Source of the DNA: Ramazzottius varieornatus
Lineage: Eukaryota; Tardigrada; Eutardigrada; Parachela; Ramazzottiidae
Direction of reading: 5' to 3'
DNA: 64,000 nucleotides
Assembly (NCBI GenBank): GCA_001949185.1
Contig: BDGG01000005.1
Coordinates: forward strand, 1,725,249 to 1,789,248
Shown: piece after piece, positions 49,086 to 62,710 of the stretch
Numbering within the stretch: the first letter of the stretch is position 1
Layout: each line of letters opens with the position of its first letter
Translations under genes and position numbers: made by a program
The notes under the pieces: model-generated
Seen by the model: only the letters and a program-made list of their open reading frames with translations
Databases searched by the model: none
What the model was told of the DNA's origin: nothing

Positions 49086-51815
49086 TTCTCCACATTGGAC
49101 AGACTCGTTCAGTCTCCCGTCTGAGCGTCTTCCGTACGGAGGTCAAGTCTCATAAGACAGCTTTCTTTCGCAGCGCTTACCCGTCAGTCATGTATCGGCC
49201 TACTTTCCTACATACGCACAACAAATAATCTGGATGAGAATATCGAGCTTAAGAAGGCATCGAATACGGAAAATGGAAGACTACTGTGTGACCAGTTATC
49301 AGCCGATCAGCTGTTTGGCTGTTTCAATTGTCAGTGGGCCAACGGCTGTTTCCCATCCGCGGGAGATCGTGACGTAGTTGCAGAATCTTTACGTCATACA
49401 TCACTTTTCGGCGAAATGAAGAAATGAAGTGTGGCTCCATTCCAGTCAAACTTCCTGGGATATTATCATACTTATCACAGTAAAATAGAAAGCTCATGAA
49501 TTTTCTCTAAACTCATCCCGAATTACAATGTAGCTTCCATTTAATGGCCTAACGTATGCTGTCCAGCAAAAAAGGGCGTTTCCAATGGGAAGATTTCCAG
49601 CGTTGCCCTCTGGGTTAGCTTTGAGCGGGCTCCTCTGCTTCACAGCTGCCCATGCAGGGAACTTTCCTAACTTATCGTAAGATTTTGGATGTAATCGGCA
49701 AAACTGTCTCTGTTTCGCGGAGTCGAGAGACCTGGCGAAGATTATTCACGATTTCACCTGCCGGCGTTGCATAGTGGAAAGACTTCGGGTCCGTCGAGAT
49801 CGACCGGTATATTTGCTTCGATATTCGATAGACTATGGATCACGGTATAATTTTTCATTGAATGAACCCATGCCGTGCAACTGCAGCATCGTCTACATAA
49901 TATACCAGAATGCTTATTCTGAATTGAGAGTGCAATAAAAGAGCAGCTTTTCCAATCTCGTACAAAAGAGGAACCAGCTGTCTGCTTCACAATTAGAGAA
50001 TGCTCGAGAAAGAAAAAGGAAACCAGAAACTTTGCGTGTGACAATCTCAAAAGACAACCGCGGCCAATCAACCAGCTGCTACCAAGAACCAATAAAGTTT
50101 CTTCTCCATGAAGCCATCTCATCAAACCATTGGAAAACCATCTCCGATGAAAATTTCACGTCTGTGGGAAAACATAGTGGGTTCTTTGTGTCCGCGAATG
50201 CAATTCATTCACTTTGAAGTCTGCCCAGGATATCATCCGCATGCCTTGTGGCAAGATGACTTAACCGCAGGGGAAAGTAAACGGCGAGCTGAAAAGGTTT
50301 CAAGGAAATGCGTCGCTGCTGGATACTGATACTGATGATGACAAGACTTTTAGCGAACTGACGAGTCTTGCTGTTTTGGCCCTTCCAAGTGTCACACCTC
50401 TTGGATGCCTTCCACCAGAATGAGCAAATGGCAGCGGTGATCGATCACTACTCTGACATTTGTCCACAAAGAGATGGTACGTACGTGTAACGACGGCAGG
50501 GATTATATTGCCGGATCACGCTCTCTTGTCCCTTCCTCGTTCCCCTGTTGGAAACACACGCTGCCTCATAGTCTCCATTGCGAATCGTAGGACTTGCGCC
50601 TACTCCAACGAACGCGACTGGACAGTATCCGTAGGGTTCAGATCGCCAAATGCGCCTACCGCAGCAGGAACTGTGGTGGGAGATGCAGTGGACGGTTGCG
50701 GTGTGACAGTACGGTAGGACCTACATGCCGGACCCGTGGTAGGAGCTGATTGTACGGTTTCTTTATTCACTAGCCTGCGGATAACACTGAAGACAGCTTG
50801 GCTCTTGACAGCTTGCTGGAAGACTAAGTCGCGATCTCATCAGTGCAGCGGTATCGATCGATGATGAGAAGGAGCGAGGTACCAGCGGTGGTTGTTGGAG
50901 TTGGAATCGATCAATCTCCCTGTAAACGAACGGACGGTAGGGTGGAGGAGATCATGTCGTGTGCAGATGGTCTCTTCGTCTAGCTTCGGCTTTCTGTTCC
51001 TCCGCACGCCATCCCAGCCGCGATCTATGGAGCATAAAAATCGATATGAAATGTCACGACGCAAGAAACAAAGAGTATGTGGATGGCAATGCACAGAATA
51101 CCGCCGTTTACTTACGGCATCTGTTTTACTGTCACTTCATCAACGCCCATCATCCACGAGTTCCCACGTATTCCTTTGCAGGATACCATCACCAATACCT
51201 GCGTCACAAAGACTTCGATGGTACCTTCGTGTGTCGAAATGGAACCGAATGTTTCTTTCATTGGGAAAACTGGGAAGGGATGCTTTCGGGAGGGCAATTG
51301 CGTAGTTCGCCGGGTGTGCGTTTGTCTTTAGCGTCTGGAAGTCGATGGAAGCTGTTAAATCCGTCTGGTACTTTTTTACCACTTTCGGCGGCACTGACGT
51401 CAAGCGGTGATTGCATTAGTCCGAGAAGAGTCATTTCGTGCCTTCCGCTTTCGCTACTTGAGCTTCTACTAGACAACCCAAATATTTGCGTCGACGCAAC
51501 CTTGGTTTCGGTATCCATCTGGCTGGTGGTGACTTTGGTTATGTCTTTCGTCTTCTTCAAGTTCTGGTCAAGAATGTAGCGTAAGGAATGTTCTTCATGG
51601 TTTCCTCGCATGTCTTCCATGAGAGGAAAAAAGAAGTGTGTCTGGAAAAAGTGTCTGGTCCGTCGACTGGTCCGGCCATTAATGTGCACAGGTGCAGCAC
51701 AGACGCAGAAGAAGAAACAGTGGAGCGATATTCCTTCATCTCGCCTTCTCTTCCGTAGCGACAGACAGGACAAAGAACTGAAGAGCAGTAAAAGGGGAGA
51801 GAAATAAGAGGTTAG
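49086..51815. other. Unassigned region between SETD9 and RGS
   Basis: No recognised gene. Open frames overlap on both strands at 50959-51773. The plus frame (50959-51579) ends with a likely membrane helix (LVSVSIWLVVTLVMSFVFF) and includes FVCRNGTECFFHWENW. The minus frame (51258-51773) has a Ser/Asp/Lys-rich stretch (SSRSSSSESGRHEMTLL). Neither could be extended by convincing splices. The stretch 49100-50450 shows nothing. Confidence 0.3.
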
Positions 51816-54800
51816 TCATCCCGTTGAGCCAGCCCGTTGTTGGGAATTAGAGGATGAAGAGGACTGTGTCTGTTGTTGCTGCGTTGAGGCACCGGCGGAG
51901 TTATTCGTCGACTGAAGCTTGGCTGTGTTTTTCAGGTATTTATCCACAAGATTACGATACTGTTGAGAGTTGACGAACCGCGGGTAAGAATCGCGATGCA
52001 TCAAAGTAAAAATTTGCAGTTGAGCTTCGTCAAAGGTGTGCCGAGAGGGCTCGACCATGTTCCGGTTCACCATCTCACGAACCCGCGAATCAAGGCTGAC
52101 CTGCAGACACAAGCCATAATTAACTACGTTCAAAACCTATATAAGAGAACCACCAAGTCTTAAGACTTCTAAAAGCTTTCGGTGTAACTGGAAAGTCGGC
52201 ATAAGATCGTTTTCCCAAGTGGCGCACGCTTTCATCGTTACTGGTTGCTTGCATGCGCAACTTGTTAAAACGCTATTCTCGAATTCCCAGTGGCGCACAT
52301 TTTCAGCGCTTCTTGCTGACAGCGTGCGCCTTTTTGAATAACGATCTTGTATTTTTTATTTGCCGGTCTCCCAATTTATTCCCCCTTTTTTGAGATTCGT
52401 CCTATCGTTTTAATCATTTTTTGATCTTTCTGATTCGTTCTTTCATTTTGGGAATTTTGAGGTGATTTGGCTGTTTTTAAGCGACAAATAACACGTGGTT
52501 ATTCGCGGGAAAACAAGAGGATAGCGTTTCGTACTCAGAGAAAAACACGGACTGATCGATGGTGCACTCTAACCTCCCGTATTTGTCTCAACCGATGATT
52601 GCCTTCATTTTGCTTTGGCGGTTATCAGTTTACACGCTGATATTGCGCTCTCTTATTGACGGCCATGAATCGACCGCGAAAGAAAGACAATATTTTTCAG
52701 AGGCCTCATTGTCCACACCTGATTTGATCACATGCCCTTCATTACCGCCAGCTTCGTTAGGCAGGGAGAAAAAGGGGAGCGGAACGGAAGTTGGTTGCGC
52801 AGTCAGAGCGCAATGCCTCGATGATGGATGGATCGATCGATCGATTGAGGGACAGACACAGACCCGAGCATATCCAAGGGCCCATCAGCGCCTGTCAAGG
52901 TTCCCTTCATGTGCCGTGAGTCCGCGACAAAAGCCACGCAAAAGGCTCGTGGAACGGAAGCCCAACCAGCCCCTCCGCTTCCATCCATGTTCCAATCTCT
53001 AAGAGCCTTTTGGCTACGCGTCGTTAAGTTCAAAATTAACTTCCGGCCCTTTTGTCCCGGCCAAAAAGGCAACTTGCGAACTTCACAGTACTACACAAGA
53101 GAATCCTTCCGGATAGCAGATGTGTAATACCACGGTCTAGGCCTAGTACTGTACCACCGTCGCCTGTTCTCCAATTATCTTTCCAGTACGATGCGCTTTT
53201 ATGACACGCGAAGCACGAAGCGGAAAATGCGTGTGGGGGAAAAACCCTCATGAGATGAGAGACTTTCAAAGCCGCGTTCCTCATTCATAAGACAAAGATT
53301 GGGTGGCTTTGAGGCGCTACCGCGCGAACTTCATCACGAGTCCGACCTCATTCATGCCAAAGGAAATTCGTGGAAAGGGAACTAATGCGGCTCGCTTCTT
53401 CGTGCCCTTGATTCTTGGTTAGGCAAGGTATGCCACCTTTCTTCGGACAAAGCACGCTGCTGTACCGCATGTAATGAACTAACCACCAGCAGCATCACGG
53501 CGATGCCCCATGCCTGCCTCGTGCACGCGTGCTTGATTGGTCTCACCGTCACGCACACGTGCTTCTTCCAGTTCCCGATTTGCGGTAACGAACCTTGATA
53601 AGTAGGCGGAGTTGCGCATTTTGTTGACCGCGCATAAGCCAACCGTGCACGAGGAACTGTTGGCGTGTACTGTATGAACGTCATCGCGGTGGACTCATTA
53701 CAGTGCAGTGATCGACCAATCAGAAATTTTCTGTTTGAATGGATTTTCAAGGACAGACTTTTTTCCGAGGGGAGAGTGGAGTAATTTTGATATGTCTACA
53801 CTTCTCATCATTTATTATTCTTGGGGCAACATCTGGTTGGACCATACAATGAACTCTAGTGTATTTTCAGTGCGTGCGTGAGAGTGTGCGGGACGTACCT
53901 CTTTCGGGGAAAGTATCGATATATAATCCTCATAAATTATCCGGGCTTTTTCTTCGACAATTTCCGGATTGGTCTCTTTCTTCAAGTCTTCACAGGCCAG
54001 CCAGAAGAGGATATTTTCTTCACTGTATTCACAACGCAGGAAGTCACGAAACCATTTCCGGCCGCCTGTAAACAGGACATGGTCCACGAACACCCGAGAC
54101 GGCTATTATAATATTCTCAACAAAATACGATCACTGGCTTAATCAGCGCAGGCCCACATGTCCCCCAGTTCCGTCGACTCGTTTTACCCTTTCCGACCTC
54201 CTTGCTTGCGGGTCTCTATCACCCGCGCGCCTTCACGACGAAAGACGAACACACATTCTCGCCTAATTACCACATTAACCAGCCACACGGAACTTGGGCA
54301 GATGAACTGAACCACGTTGGCTGTGCAAGCGGCGCACGCTGTCAGCCAAAAACAACGACAAGGTGCGCGACTTGAAACAACGATCTCGTCTGCTCAAGTC
54401 TCCTATACTTACAGGCAGTGGCCATTACATTGTCGAAGCTCTCGCCCCATAACCTCACGTCTTCGGCGGTCGGTCTGCAAAGAGACAAACAAACACATCA
54501 TTAAGTGGGCTCCTCCTTCAGTTTCCACGAACAACATGTGCCTTTTATACGTCATGTCAGTGGCGGGTCGCTGCTCCCGCCCAATTACGAAATTAGTGGC
54601 AATAGAAAATTCTAAGGTTATTCTAAGGATTATTATTAATATCAGAAATAGGCCGTTCAGAATTCTGGAAGTTGGAAAATACCCATCGTTCCACCACATG
54701 ACCCATTTGGCCGAGAAAAGGGATGTGTCTAATTAGCACAATTCCAGATACTTCAGTACGTTCGATACTTGTTTATGCCATCCGAAACTTCCTGTTTTAG

Positions 54801-57086
54801 TGGAAAGGCTGATGATTTACGTGCTTCGGGTAAACCTTTCAGGCTTTCAGCGATCTCAAGCGTGCCGGTCTACAGTGTCCGACAAAACAGACATTCAAAA
54901 ATGGGGGGCTTCTTACTCACATGTAGCGAGTTCTATTTGAGGCTGACGAAATCTCCAAATTTGATTTAGATGAAGCAACCTGGTTTCCACTGATGCCCAT
55001 TTTCGAAGGTCTGTTTTGTCGGACACTGTTTTCTTCTGGTGGCGAATCCAACAGCCGTAGTGACCTTTGATCCTGACATCGTTTAGCCCGTGTAAAAATA
55101 GATAGACTACCACAGTGCACTTACTGGAGTTCGAGGTCTTGAGGTGCGGCTTTCGGCTCCAACTTGGTACCATTGCCGCCTCTCGATGACCGGGGTGGAT
55201 CGGGGTTGCTTCTCACAGTTAAGCTGCAACGAAAGGCATCACAAGTTAATACACAGGAAGTGTCTCAATAGCATCATATAATAGATCAAGGCCATACTGT
55301 CAACCCCAGCGCAAACACCGGCCTGGGCGAAACCTTTTTACGGGTCCTCCCCACAATCTACTCAACCCCTTTTAGGTTTCTCTTCGCTGACGACGTTGTG
55401 GAATGGATACTCAGTTCTAGCTACAGTATCCATCACAGGAACGGAATAAGGGGGAAATTTTGCGGTGAGGCTTACTGATTGAGAATGGCAGCATAGGCTG
55501 CTGACATACACATCTCCGCACTGCCCGGTTTCCGCATAAGAACAATTTAGCGTAAAATGGGCACACAAAAAAACTTGGCGATATGGTTTGACGGATCACG
55601 ATGAAAAAGAAGATCTCGATATTGAGGGATACAAAGACGACCAGGCAGACGATTGGTGGCAAGCAGACAGCGGGGATATAACGTTTCGAGGGGAGGAGCC
55701 AGCAGGAAGAAAAAGGCGAGCTGTGGACGGAGAGAAGCAGAAACCGTGTATACTGGCAGATGCCTTCCTTCCCCTTACAATCGAGAATCTGAATGGATGC
55801 ACGCGGCAGTGTGCCTCTTTTTCCGTGTGACTCAGCACCGCCAGATCTCTCCTCCGATATCTTACGTAAAACACCTCCTGCAGCTACCAAGCTCTTGCAT
55901 GCACAGCGCGACCAATCGACCAATCGATAATATTTTGCGAAATGAACTGAGGCTCAATGCAGCTCAGCAAGCAAACTGTGTGGTACCACACCGTATACAG
56001 TGACAGTACGAGGTACATCAAGACAATACCGAACAGTTGCCACTGACATGCTCCAGCCGGAGATCAGCGAACGAGTCAGACACAGTTGACTTGTAACGAA
56101 AGATGTGTCCCTGAAGATGTATCCAAACCCTTGGTACAATCGTACAGAAACCAGTACGTCAGGTAAGGCGAGCTCACGAACTTCCTCGCCCTTCCTCATG
56201 CCGTGTTCGTCCCGCCCAGTTCAACACGCGCACACTCGCACCAGAGTTGTGCCACGGCATGTATGCAACACATCGCACCCAGATACAGCCGCGCACAGTA
56301 CCGTTTGATGCTGCGTGCGCCACCCAAAGATGGTGCGCGTGCTGATCTGGGTCATTGCGGTAAGGTTGCCATCGTATTTCAGGAAATCGGTCTACTTCCC
56401 ATCACTTTAATCGAGCTCAACTCGCGCGCTGTCGCGCCATAGTTCTGCAAAATACGTCTGTACGAATGCATTCACCCAGATGAAATCGCGCACAACTCGT
56501 TTATATTTGTCCCCGTCATTCAGGGATAATGCGCGTGCTCATATGAGTCAATGCGTGAGGTTTCGATCGTATTTCAAGGAATTCGGTCTACTTTCCATCT
56601 AGCGTCCTGCACAGTCATCAGCCGTACATCATGTGCCTCACACGGATAGAAAGGACGAAGCTAGGACGCGAGTTTTACGTATGGGGATTTCGCGGTGCGA
56701 GTGGGAGGGTGGCGATTAATTTGTCAAAGTGAGGAAGGAACTCAGGTTGACAGGGATGTCTTTGGGCATTAGCGCATGCTTTGCTCGAAGACACGCTGTT
56801 GATTTAGGGGAATCCTGTCACGTCCGAGTAGCTAGCGGGCAGGGGGTTCCTGTACGTTGTAAGGTCGTGGTACCTTACATTCAGGAGCACTTAGCTAATA
56901 CGACGGGAAGAAAGAGAATGCTTACCCGCAACAGGAGAAGCAGCAGCTCCTACTACTCCGGCTCCGACTGCGGCTGCCAGATTGGTTCGGGGAAGAAGGC
57001 GGTGTGTCGACGCTGCTGCGTGATCGAGAATTGGGATTATTGCGAAGCCGAAGATCATTGTTCCGCGTGTAGGTGCTACTACTCAT
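51816..57086 (-). CDS. Regulator of G-protein signalling, RZ subfamily (RGS17/19/20-like)
   Basis: GTPase-activating protein for Gi/Gz alpha subunits. Minus-strand exons 56926-57086, 55125-55223, 54413-54474, 53899-54065 and 51816-52100, giving 257 residues. Exon 1 starts MSSSTYTRNNDLRLR and ends in a short cysteine string SRSCCFSCCG, the palmitoylation site typical of this subfamily; LTVR follows directly, as in RGS17. The RGS box reads EDVRLWGESFDNVMATACGR, KWFRDFLRCEYSEENILFWL, ACEDLKKETNPEIVEEKARI, IYEDYISILSPKEVSLDSRV and EAQLQIFTLMHRDSYPRFVN. The C-terminal tail is an unusual Gln/Ser-rich extension of about 40 residues. Introns 1 and 4 are 1.7 and 1.8 kb, the largest introns after grainyhead intron 1. 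A TAG immediately precedes the ATG in frame. Confidence 0.92.
52203..52350. repeat. Palindromic element, tandem dimer (copy 13)
   Basis: AAGATCGTTTTCCCAAGTGG starts the first unit. The second unit starts CCCAGTGGCGCACATTTTCA and ends GACAGCGTGCGCCTTTTTGA then ACGATCTTG. In RGS intron 4. Confidence 0.8.
54320..54392. repeat. Palindromic element, copy 14
   Basis: GTGCAAGCGGCGCACGCTGT ... CAAGGTGCGCGACTTGAAAC then ACGATCTCG. In RGS intron 3, 20 bp downstream of exon 3 on the minus strand. Confidence 0.7.
54873..55028. mobile_element. Tc1/mariner-like miniature element C (156 bp)
   Basis: CAGTGTCCGACAAAACAGAC at the left and its complement ending GGACACTG at the right, with TIRs of about 33 bp. 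The left flank is TA; the right flank is TT, so the duplication is intact only on one side. Within RGS intron 2. Confidence 0.75.
56260..56650. repeat. Tandem duplication, unit about 197 bp
   Basis: The blocks at 56330-56403 and 56527-56600 align along their length (TGCGCGTGCT, ATCGTATTTCA, ATCGGTCTAC/TTCGGTCTAC), as do their left flanks (CCCAGATAC/CCCAGATGA). Moderately diverged. In RGS intron 1. Confidence 0.65.
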
Positions 57087-58433
57087 CTACAACAGAAAAA
57101 CACAGCATGAAGCAAAACCTTCCAGTGTAAATGTCTCATAATGATGCAATAACGACGAAACCGGCTCTTAAAACATTTCTTCGGCATCAACCATTCAAAA
57201 TTTTGACAAGATGCCAAACCAAAGAAATCAGACAAATAATGATGTTCTGCGACTGCCTTTCAGCAAGGGAAAGAACTTCCCTCTTCTGCAGTCTTGGGCG
57301 GCAGTAAGATTGGCTTGGTTTCTCGTTGACACATCCTACAATCTTTAGTGTCATATCTTTACGACCCACAGCTCAACGTCTAGGCAAGTTGTTAGCAATT
57401 AATTTAACCAGTACTCGTCAAACGGACAGAGGGACAGAACGCCATCTGTCCGCGAACCATAAAGAACCCAACGACCGTGGCGCCACCTTTGGCGGCCCCA
57501 CCGCAGGATAAGCTTCCTATCAAAACCTTGATCTGCTTCACCAACGAAATTTCCAAAGATCCAAATATCCTTTCTAGAGACCAACAAAATTGGAGCCTCG
57601 TAGCACTGTTGCAAATTGATGAACCATGACGAAGTAAACTATACGTCCATATTCCATAATTACCATTAATGTTTCCTATCAGCCCCGCGAGTACACGCAC
57701 TGGAAGTAATGTCCAATTTTATCATCGAATCTGTCCGTTTAAGGGAAAACGTTCACGTGTAGACAGAAATAATATAGACCGCAGTCGATGACGAGGTGCG
57801 GCGTAGGTACCTATGCCTTTCCGGCGGCGGAATACTTATAAGGTCGCGGTCGGTTGACTATCTAGTCCAGTAAAATGGTTCCTCTCCTTCCAAACCATCT
57901 CCTTCCCAGATACTTATTCCACCGTCTTGCCCGATAGATATCGCAAGAAGACATCTAGACAACCATGACACGAATCCAGACACGAAAGAATGAACAGCGA
58001 TCACCGTCTCTCATTCCAAAACATGGGCTGACGTGCGCTGAGATTGCTTGATGATGGCAGCTCAAGGTCCCCCTTTCCGTCTCAGGGATGAGACTCAATG
58101 AGGCTAGAGGGGGTTTCGCACGCGGCCATAAAAATAGCTTGCGCGCATGCCTACACCTGCCATCCCGCATCACAGATAGCATACACTTTTGACGTGACGT
58201 CATCGCGACCCGACCCTTCCCTTGATCATCCCCAATGCTTATGGGAGGGATAATAACAAAAAGCAGACGATAAAGTGCAGGATGAGTGTTTACTGATTTC
58301 ATTCCAGCCGCTACACACTGCCTTCCTGGGCCGGATTATGGTGGGGCGCGCGGCTTTAGTCCCATGTAACCATGAGCAAGCAGGCGCAACTTCCTGATAT
58401 TCAAAGTCTTCACTATGGACAATTAACCCGCAT

Positions 58434-58468
58434 ATCAACATAGGTGTGGACCGACACACCTATGTTGA
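58434..58468. repeat. Perfect hairpin
   Basis: ATCAACATAGGTGTG, a 6 nt spacer, then CACACCTATGTTGAT. It is followed by two ACACCTAACCT repeats. Confidence 0.8.
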
Positions 58469-61400
58469 TTACACCTAACCTACACATTACACCTAACCTG
58501 CTGCAACTTTTCTTGTGGCTCAAACTAAAGCAAATTGACGTTCAGCGGTTTTCACCCGGGTAACATGATCCACTTCAAAGACAGAACACGCATTACATCT
58601 TGCTCGCTCCCGCTTCAGGGGACTCTATATTACCATAAAGCATGGACGGACAACGAACCAAGAAGCAAACTTCTTCGGCAGAGTAGTCAACGCGCTCCAC
58701 ACACGATAAACGGTGGCTTTCCTTCGCCGAGATCTTTAAAAAAAACGACCGACTTTCTCCCTCCCTGATTTTGACGTGCTTCCTGTGGCGCGAGAAACGG
58801 AGTGGAAATTTCCAGTTCGCTTCTGGAAAGATCATCGAGGTACGGGAAGGGATCATCAGCGACTTTGACAGGATTCCAAGGTGTACAGACAAGGAAGAGA
58901 CTTTGGGGACGGCGTTGAAGTGTCCCAATTTATTAGCGCATTATCGTGGCACTTGACATCCAAAAAAACAAGAAACCGCCTGTACGAAAATCAGTTGGTA
59001 CACTTGATTTTCGACAACCTGCAATCGCTTAATCCACATGGGGAATTGCAGCAACGTGAAGCCTGTAAAAGAGGAAGGCATCGATGAATGGTCGATGTTG
59101 GGTTCCTGAACTTTGCCTGAACCTCCGCATCCATGATCCATTTGCCACCACACAGTACGTGCATGTGTACATCGACGTCTGGGTGGAGCAACATGCCGCC
59201 ACCGTCTGTCTCGGCTGATGCTTGATGGAGGGTTCGTCCATCAGCCATGCGTACATTAGGCCTGCGATAGGAAGAGCCACTCGATTGGCAGGTCACAAAA
59301 GTCATCGCCATCTCATCATGCAAATTGTTCCCCCATTGCTGCTGTCTTTTTGTGCGCGCCAGCCAAAGTCACTTGTGCGTAGCACCAACAACACTGCCAC
59401 TATTCGCCCCATCCGAACTAGGCTGCCATCTCATCCAACTAAGTCACCGAGCTGGGTCGTGAAGACTCTTGTGAATGGGCGAAGAACTTACTACGACCCC
59501 AACAGTCAGTTGCTTCAAAACGAGAAATTTCGCAGTCCCAAAGCAGACACTTGCCTTTCCTACCCGATTCAACTCGCGCAGTACGATAAGATACCTTTTT
59601 ACAAACCAACGGCACGAACGAGATGGAATCAGTGGATGACATACCAACATACAATTTCTGCCCAACCAAGCCTGTGCAGTGGTCTGTATATTATCAATTG
59701 GATCCTGCGCGGACTGAAAGGCAAATCTGCCAACCTTCACCGAGCTGCCCCGGTTCGTCCGCGCACGAAACGAACGTTTGCGCGGCTACGATGGGGTTCA
59801 CATTGAGAGCCAGTGTGCTGCCCGGACTAAGCCGCGTACTGAAGAGCGGAAGTACCTTGTTGGGGTTTCTGGAGTCCTGCGCCGCCGAAATGCGGTAGTG
59901 TAGATTTTCAGATCCACAACACGCTAAACAGCGAAGGCATTAATGCAGTGTCGAGCCACCCCGTTGCCCGGATCCTTGTACACACAAGGAACACATACAT
60001 CATGATTTTGTAGCGATATCGATTGGTAAATCGCTGCCACCGATCTTGCCTCTCATGAGAGAAATGAAAGTCCCAGGCTGTCCAATTCCGCAAGCGGTGT
60101 ACGCACCATACAAGCCATCGACATACACCCCAATGCATCCTCCGTTTCTCATCGTCCATAAAGCACAAATCAAACTCTAGCACCTTTCTTAACAAGCAGC
60201 GCCTATACAGTATTCAGTTTCCAGGAAAACAATTCGCTTGAGGAACCCACACCATGCAAGTGGCAATTTTCATCCTCAAAATATTCCCTGTCTTTCCAAC
60301 GAAGACTGAGAATACACACTCTACTTTTATAAAATTCTAATTAAAAATTAAGGGAATTGAAAATTTGTGGGAAGGGTTTCCCGAGGAGCTTACCGGACGG
60401 GATTCTTGCTTTAGCATTGTCATCTAGACATACGTCTAGATGAAAGAATACCGGTAGGTTACTACGCAGGAAAGGCTGATCTGTTGGAGACCGTCAGCGT
60501 CGATCAGAAGGCGATGACGACGATTGCCTGCAAGATGATACGTAGTTCCCAACTTCACTGACGTCTCTTACAGCCGGATAATCCAAAGTCAAAAATCCGC
60601 GGACGGTACTGCCGGATGTAGGTATTACAGCGTCAACATCATTTGACCAGCCAAAGTTAGATAATCAGCATGACAAAGTAAATGCTACGTTCACAACAAG
60701 GCCTTGACACAAAGATATGAGCAACCAGGGATCATGGGCAATACACGGTAAGATCACTAAGTTGAGACAAAGTCCTTGCATGAGGTTATTTCATAAGGCA
60801 ATAAGGCAGAAGAAGGGACCACAAGACACTTTTCCCTTCGACAAAGAACGAGGTCTAACCTTGTCTTTGGGCCACAATATTCGTACAGCTAATTCGCCTC
60901 CATGACATTTGCTGCATAGTGAGCACCATAGTGTGGTGGTGTGTCAGGGATTCGCTATCGACGTTACGCGACAAAGATGGGAGAGAACCAGCGGCGAAGA
61001 GTGAGAGGAGGAAGGAAGAAAGGCAAATGGATCGAAGTGTGCGCGAGCCCAACAACCGAGGCTGAGGAGAGACTGACACACGAGGGAGGGAGGGTTGGCC
61101 GGGTTGTTGGCTTGTGTTGGGCCTGTATTCTCAATGAGGATATATTGGCAGCTATAGCTTGATCGCCAGCTCTCGCCTCGCTTCTCTGAGGTCTCTGCAA
61201 TATGCATCATGACAAATGTGGAACGATGAGCTCCAACTTCTTCTTGCTGTGTTCACGGGACAGGAAGCTCCACATTGCGTCAAAGAGTACTAATATGTTG
61301 TACGCAGAAGCGAGCGGGGACCTCGCGCGGCGCTATACGAGGAAATGAAGCGAAGGACTAGACGCTGCGGTCTGCTGACGAATCGGCATTACAACCCATG

Positions 61401-61789
61401 GTTTTGCATGCGAGACGCGTATGTAACCGTTTCTCTTCTGGCCGGGGCACATCAAGTGGGAGCACTGACTTGCTAGCCACAGCTACGAGTACGTAGCATG
61501 AGGACTGCGGGAATGGGGTTTGCGACTGCATAGACGCGGGTAATATATGTGTTACAGAATAGGGCAATCGAGGGGCGCGCCATCTAATGCGCCTACAAGC
61601 AAGCTTGTATTTCCGCCAAACGATACATTAATACGTTCAATTGCCTGCTAAGTTGCTACTGTGAGAGCCACGATATACACGCTATCATGATGGAAAGCAT
61701 CTCTCAGAGTGGATGCAGTAGTAACCCCCCACATCAGGCTCACGACCTCGCAGCTGGCACCACGCAAAGGGAGATAAAATCATGCTCAC

Positions 61790-61880
61790 GATGAAAGAGG
61801 TCATTTTGTTCAAATGGCGCACGTTTTCGGTGCTGTTGCATGAAAGTGTGCGCCACTTGGACAACGATCTTGTCGCGCTG
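61790..61880. repeat. Palindromic AAGTGGCGCACG element, copy 15
   Basis: TTCAAATGGCGCACGTTTTC ... GAAAGTGTGCGCCACTTGGA then ACGATCTTGTCG. One of two copies not assignable to an intron. Confidence 0.8.
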
Positions 61881-62710
61881 GTCTACCTGCGTCCCGCATT
61901 GCGACTCGGATTTAAGCTATCCAGAAGCGCAAAGCAGTTTGTTGGGCAAGGTTTTCTCTTTTATGCGGATAAGGAAGTACGCAATGCATATTCGACTCTA
62001 CGACGAAAGTTTGCCTAACCACAAACAACGTGGCCGCATGGTGAACGAAGACGAATCTTACGTAGCTGAATTCCCACAGGGGAATATTATGGGACTTTGA
62101 AGCTGCGCATGCCGAACAAATACTACGCGGTACAAGACGTGGTTGCAACCTGCAGTAATGTCATGCATAGCGCAACAGCAGAAACCCTGGCCCGGGAAAG
62201 AAACGCAGACGTAAAACAGTCAACAACATGGTCCGTCATATCACAGTGCAACCTATCGGCGAAAGGTTGACGGAGAAAGCAGCAACGTTAACAGGGGTAT
62301 AGAGAAGAGCGTCAGAGCTTTAAATTCAGCTCGCAGCGTTGACAACCTAATATTGATGGACAAGTTGAAGGAGGACGTGAAGATGATGGGTGCCAAAAGC
62401 AGATTGTGATTTGGCCGTAATTGCCACTCTCATCTCTCACGATTGCCCAGTTTGCCGTCCGATGTCTTCCCCCTCCTTCTTACCAACCAAGAAGGGCCAG
62501 AGCGAAACAAACTTAGTTACCTTGCACATGCAGTGAAGCTACTGGAATGAAAAGTCAATTGGGCGGAAAACTCAACCGACAAGAAAAAAGAACCATCTTC
62601 CTGTTGAACAGGAAACATCCTTCCCCGCGTCTATTTTCTCAAATGTAGTAACCTCTGCCTTAATTAAACTGAAGAAATTCCCAGATCAATTTCTGACCTG
62701 AAGGTAATTT

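Noticed and set aside
55417-55923. 168-codon minus-strand frame in RGS intron 1
   Set aside because: No ATG start, no known domain, and it is skipped by the in-phase join of RGS exons 1 and 2.
56729-57130. Plus-strand Cys-rich frame of 133 codons
   Set aside because: It is the antisense shadow of the RGS cysteine-string exon on the minus strand.
59222-59806. 194-codon plus-strand frame
   Set aside because: No domain, no homology I recognise and no splice context. Left as unassigned rather than called a gene.
60422-60443. Small palindrome CATCTAGAC/GTCTAGATG
   Set aside because: Nine base pairs with no further context; could be chance.
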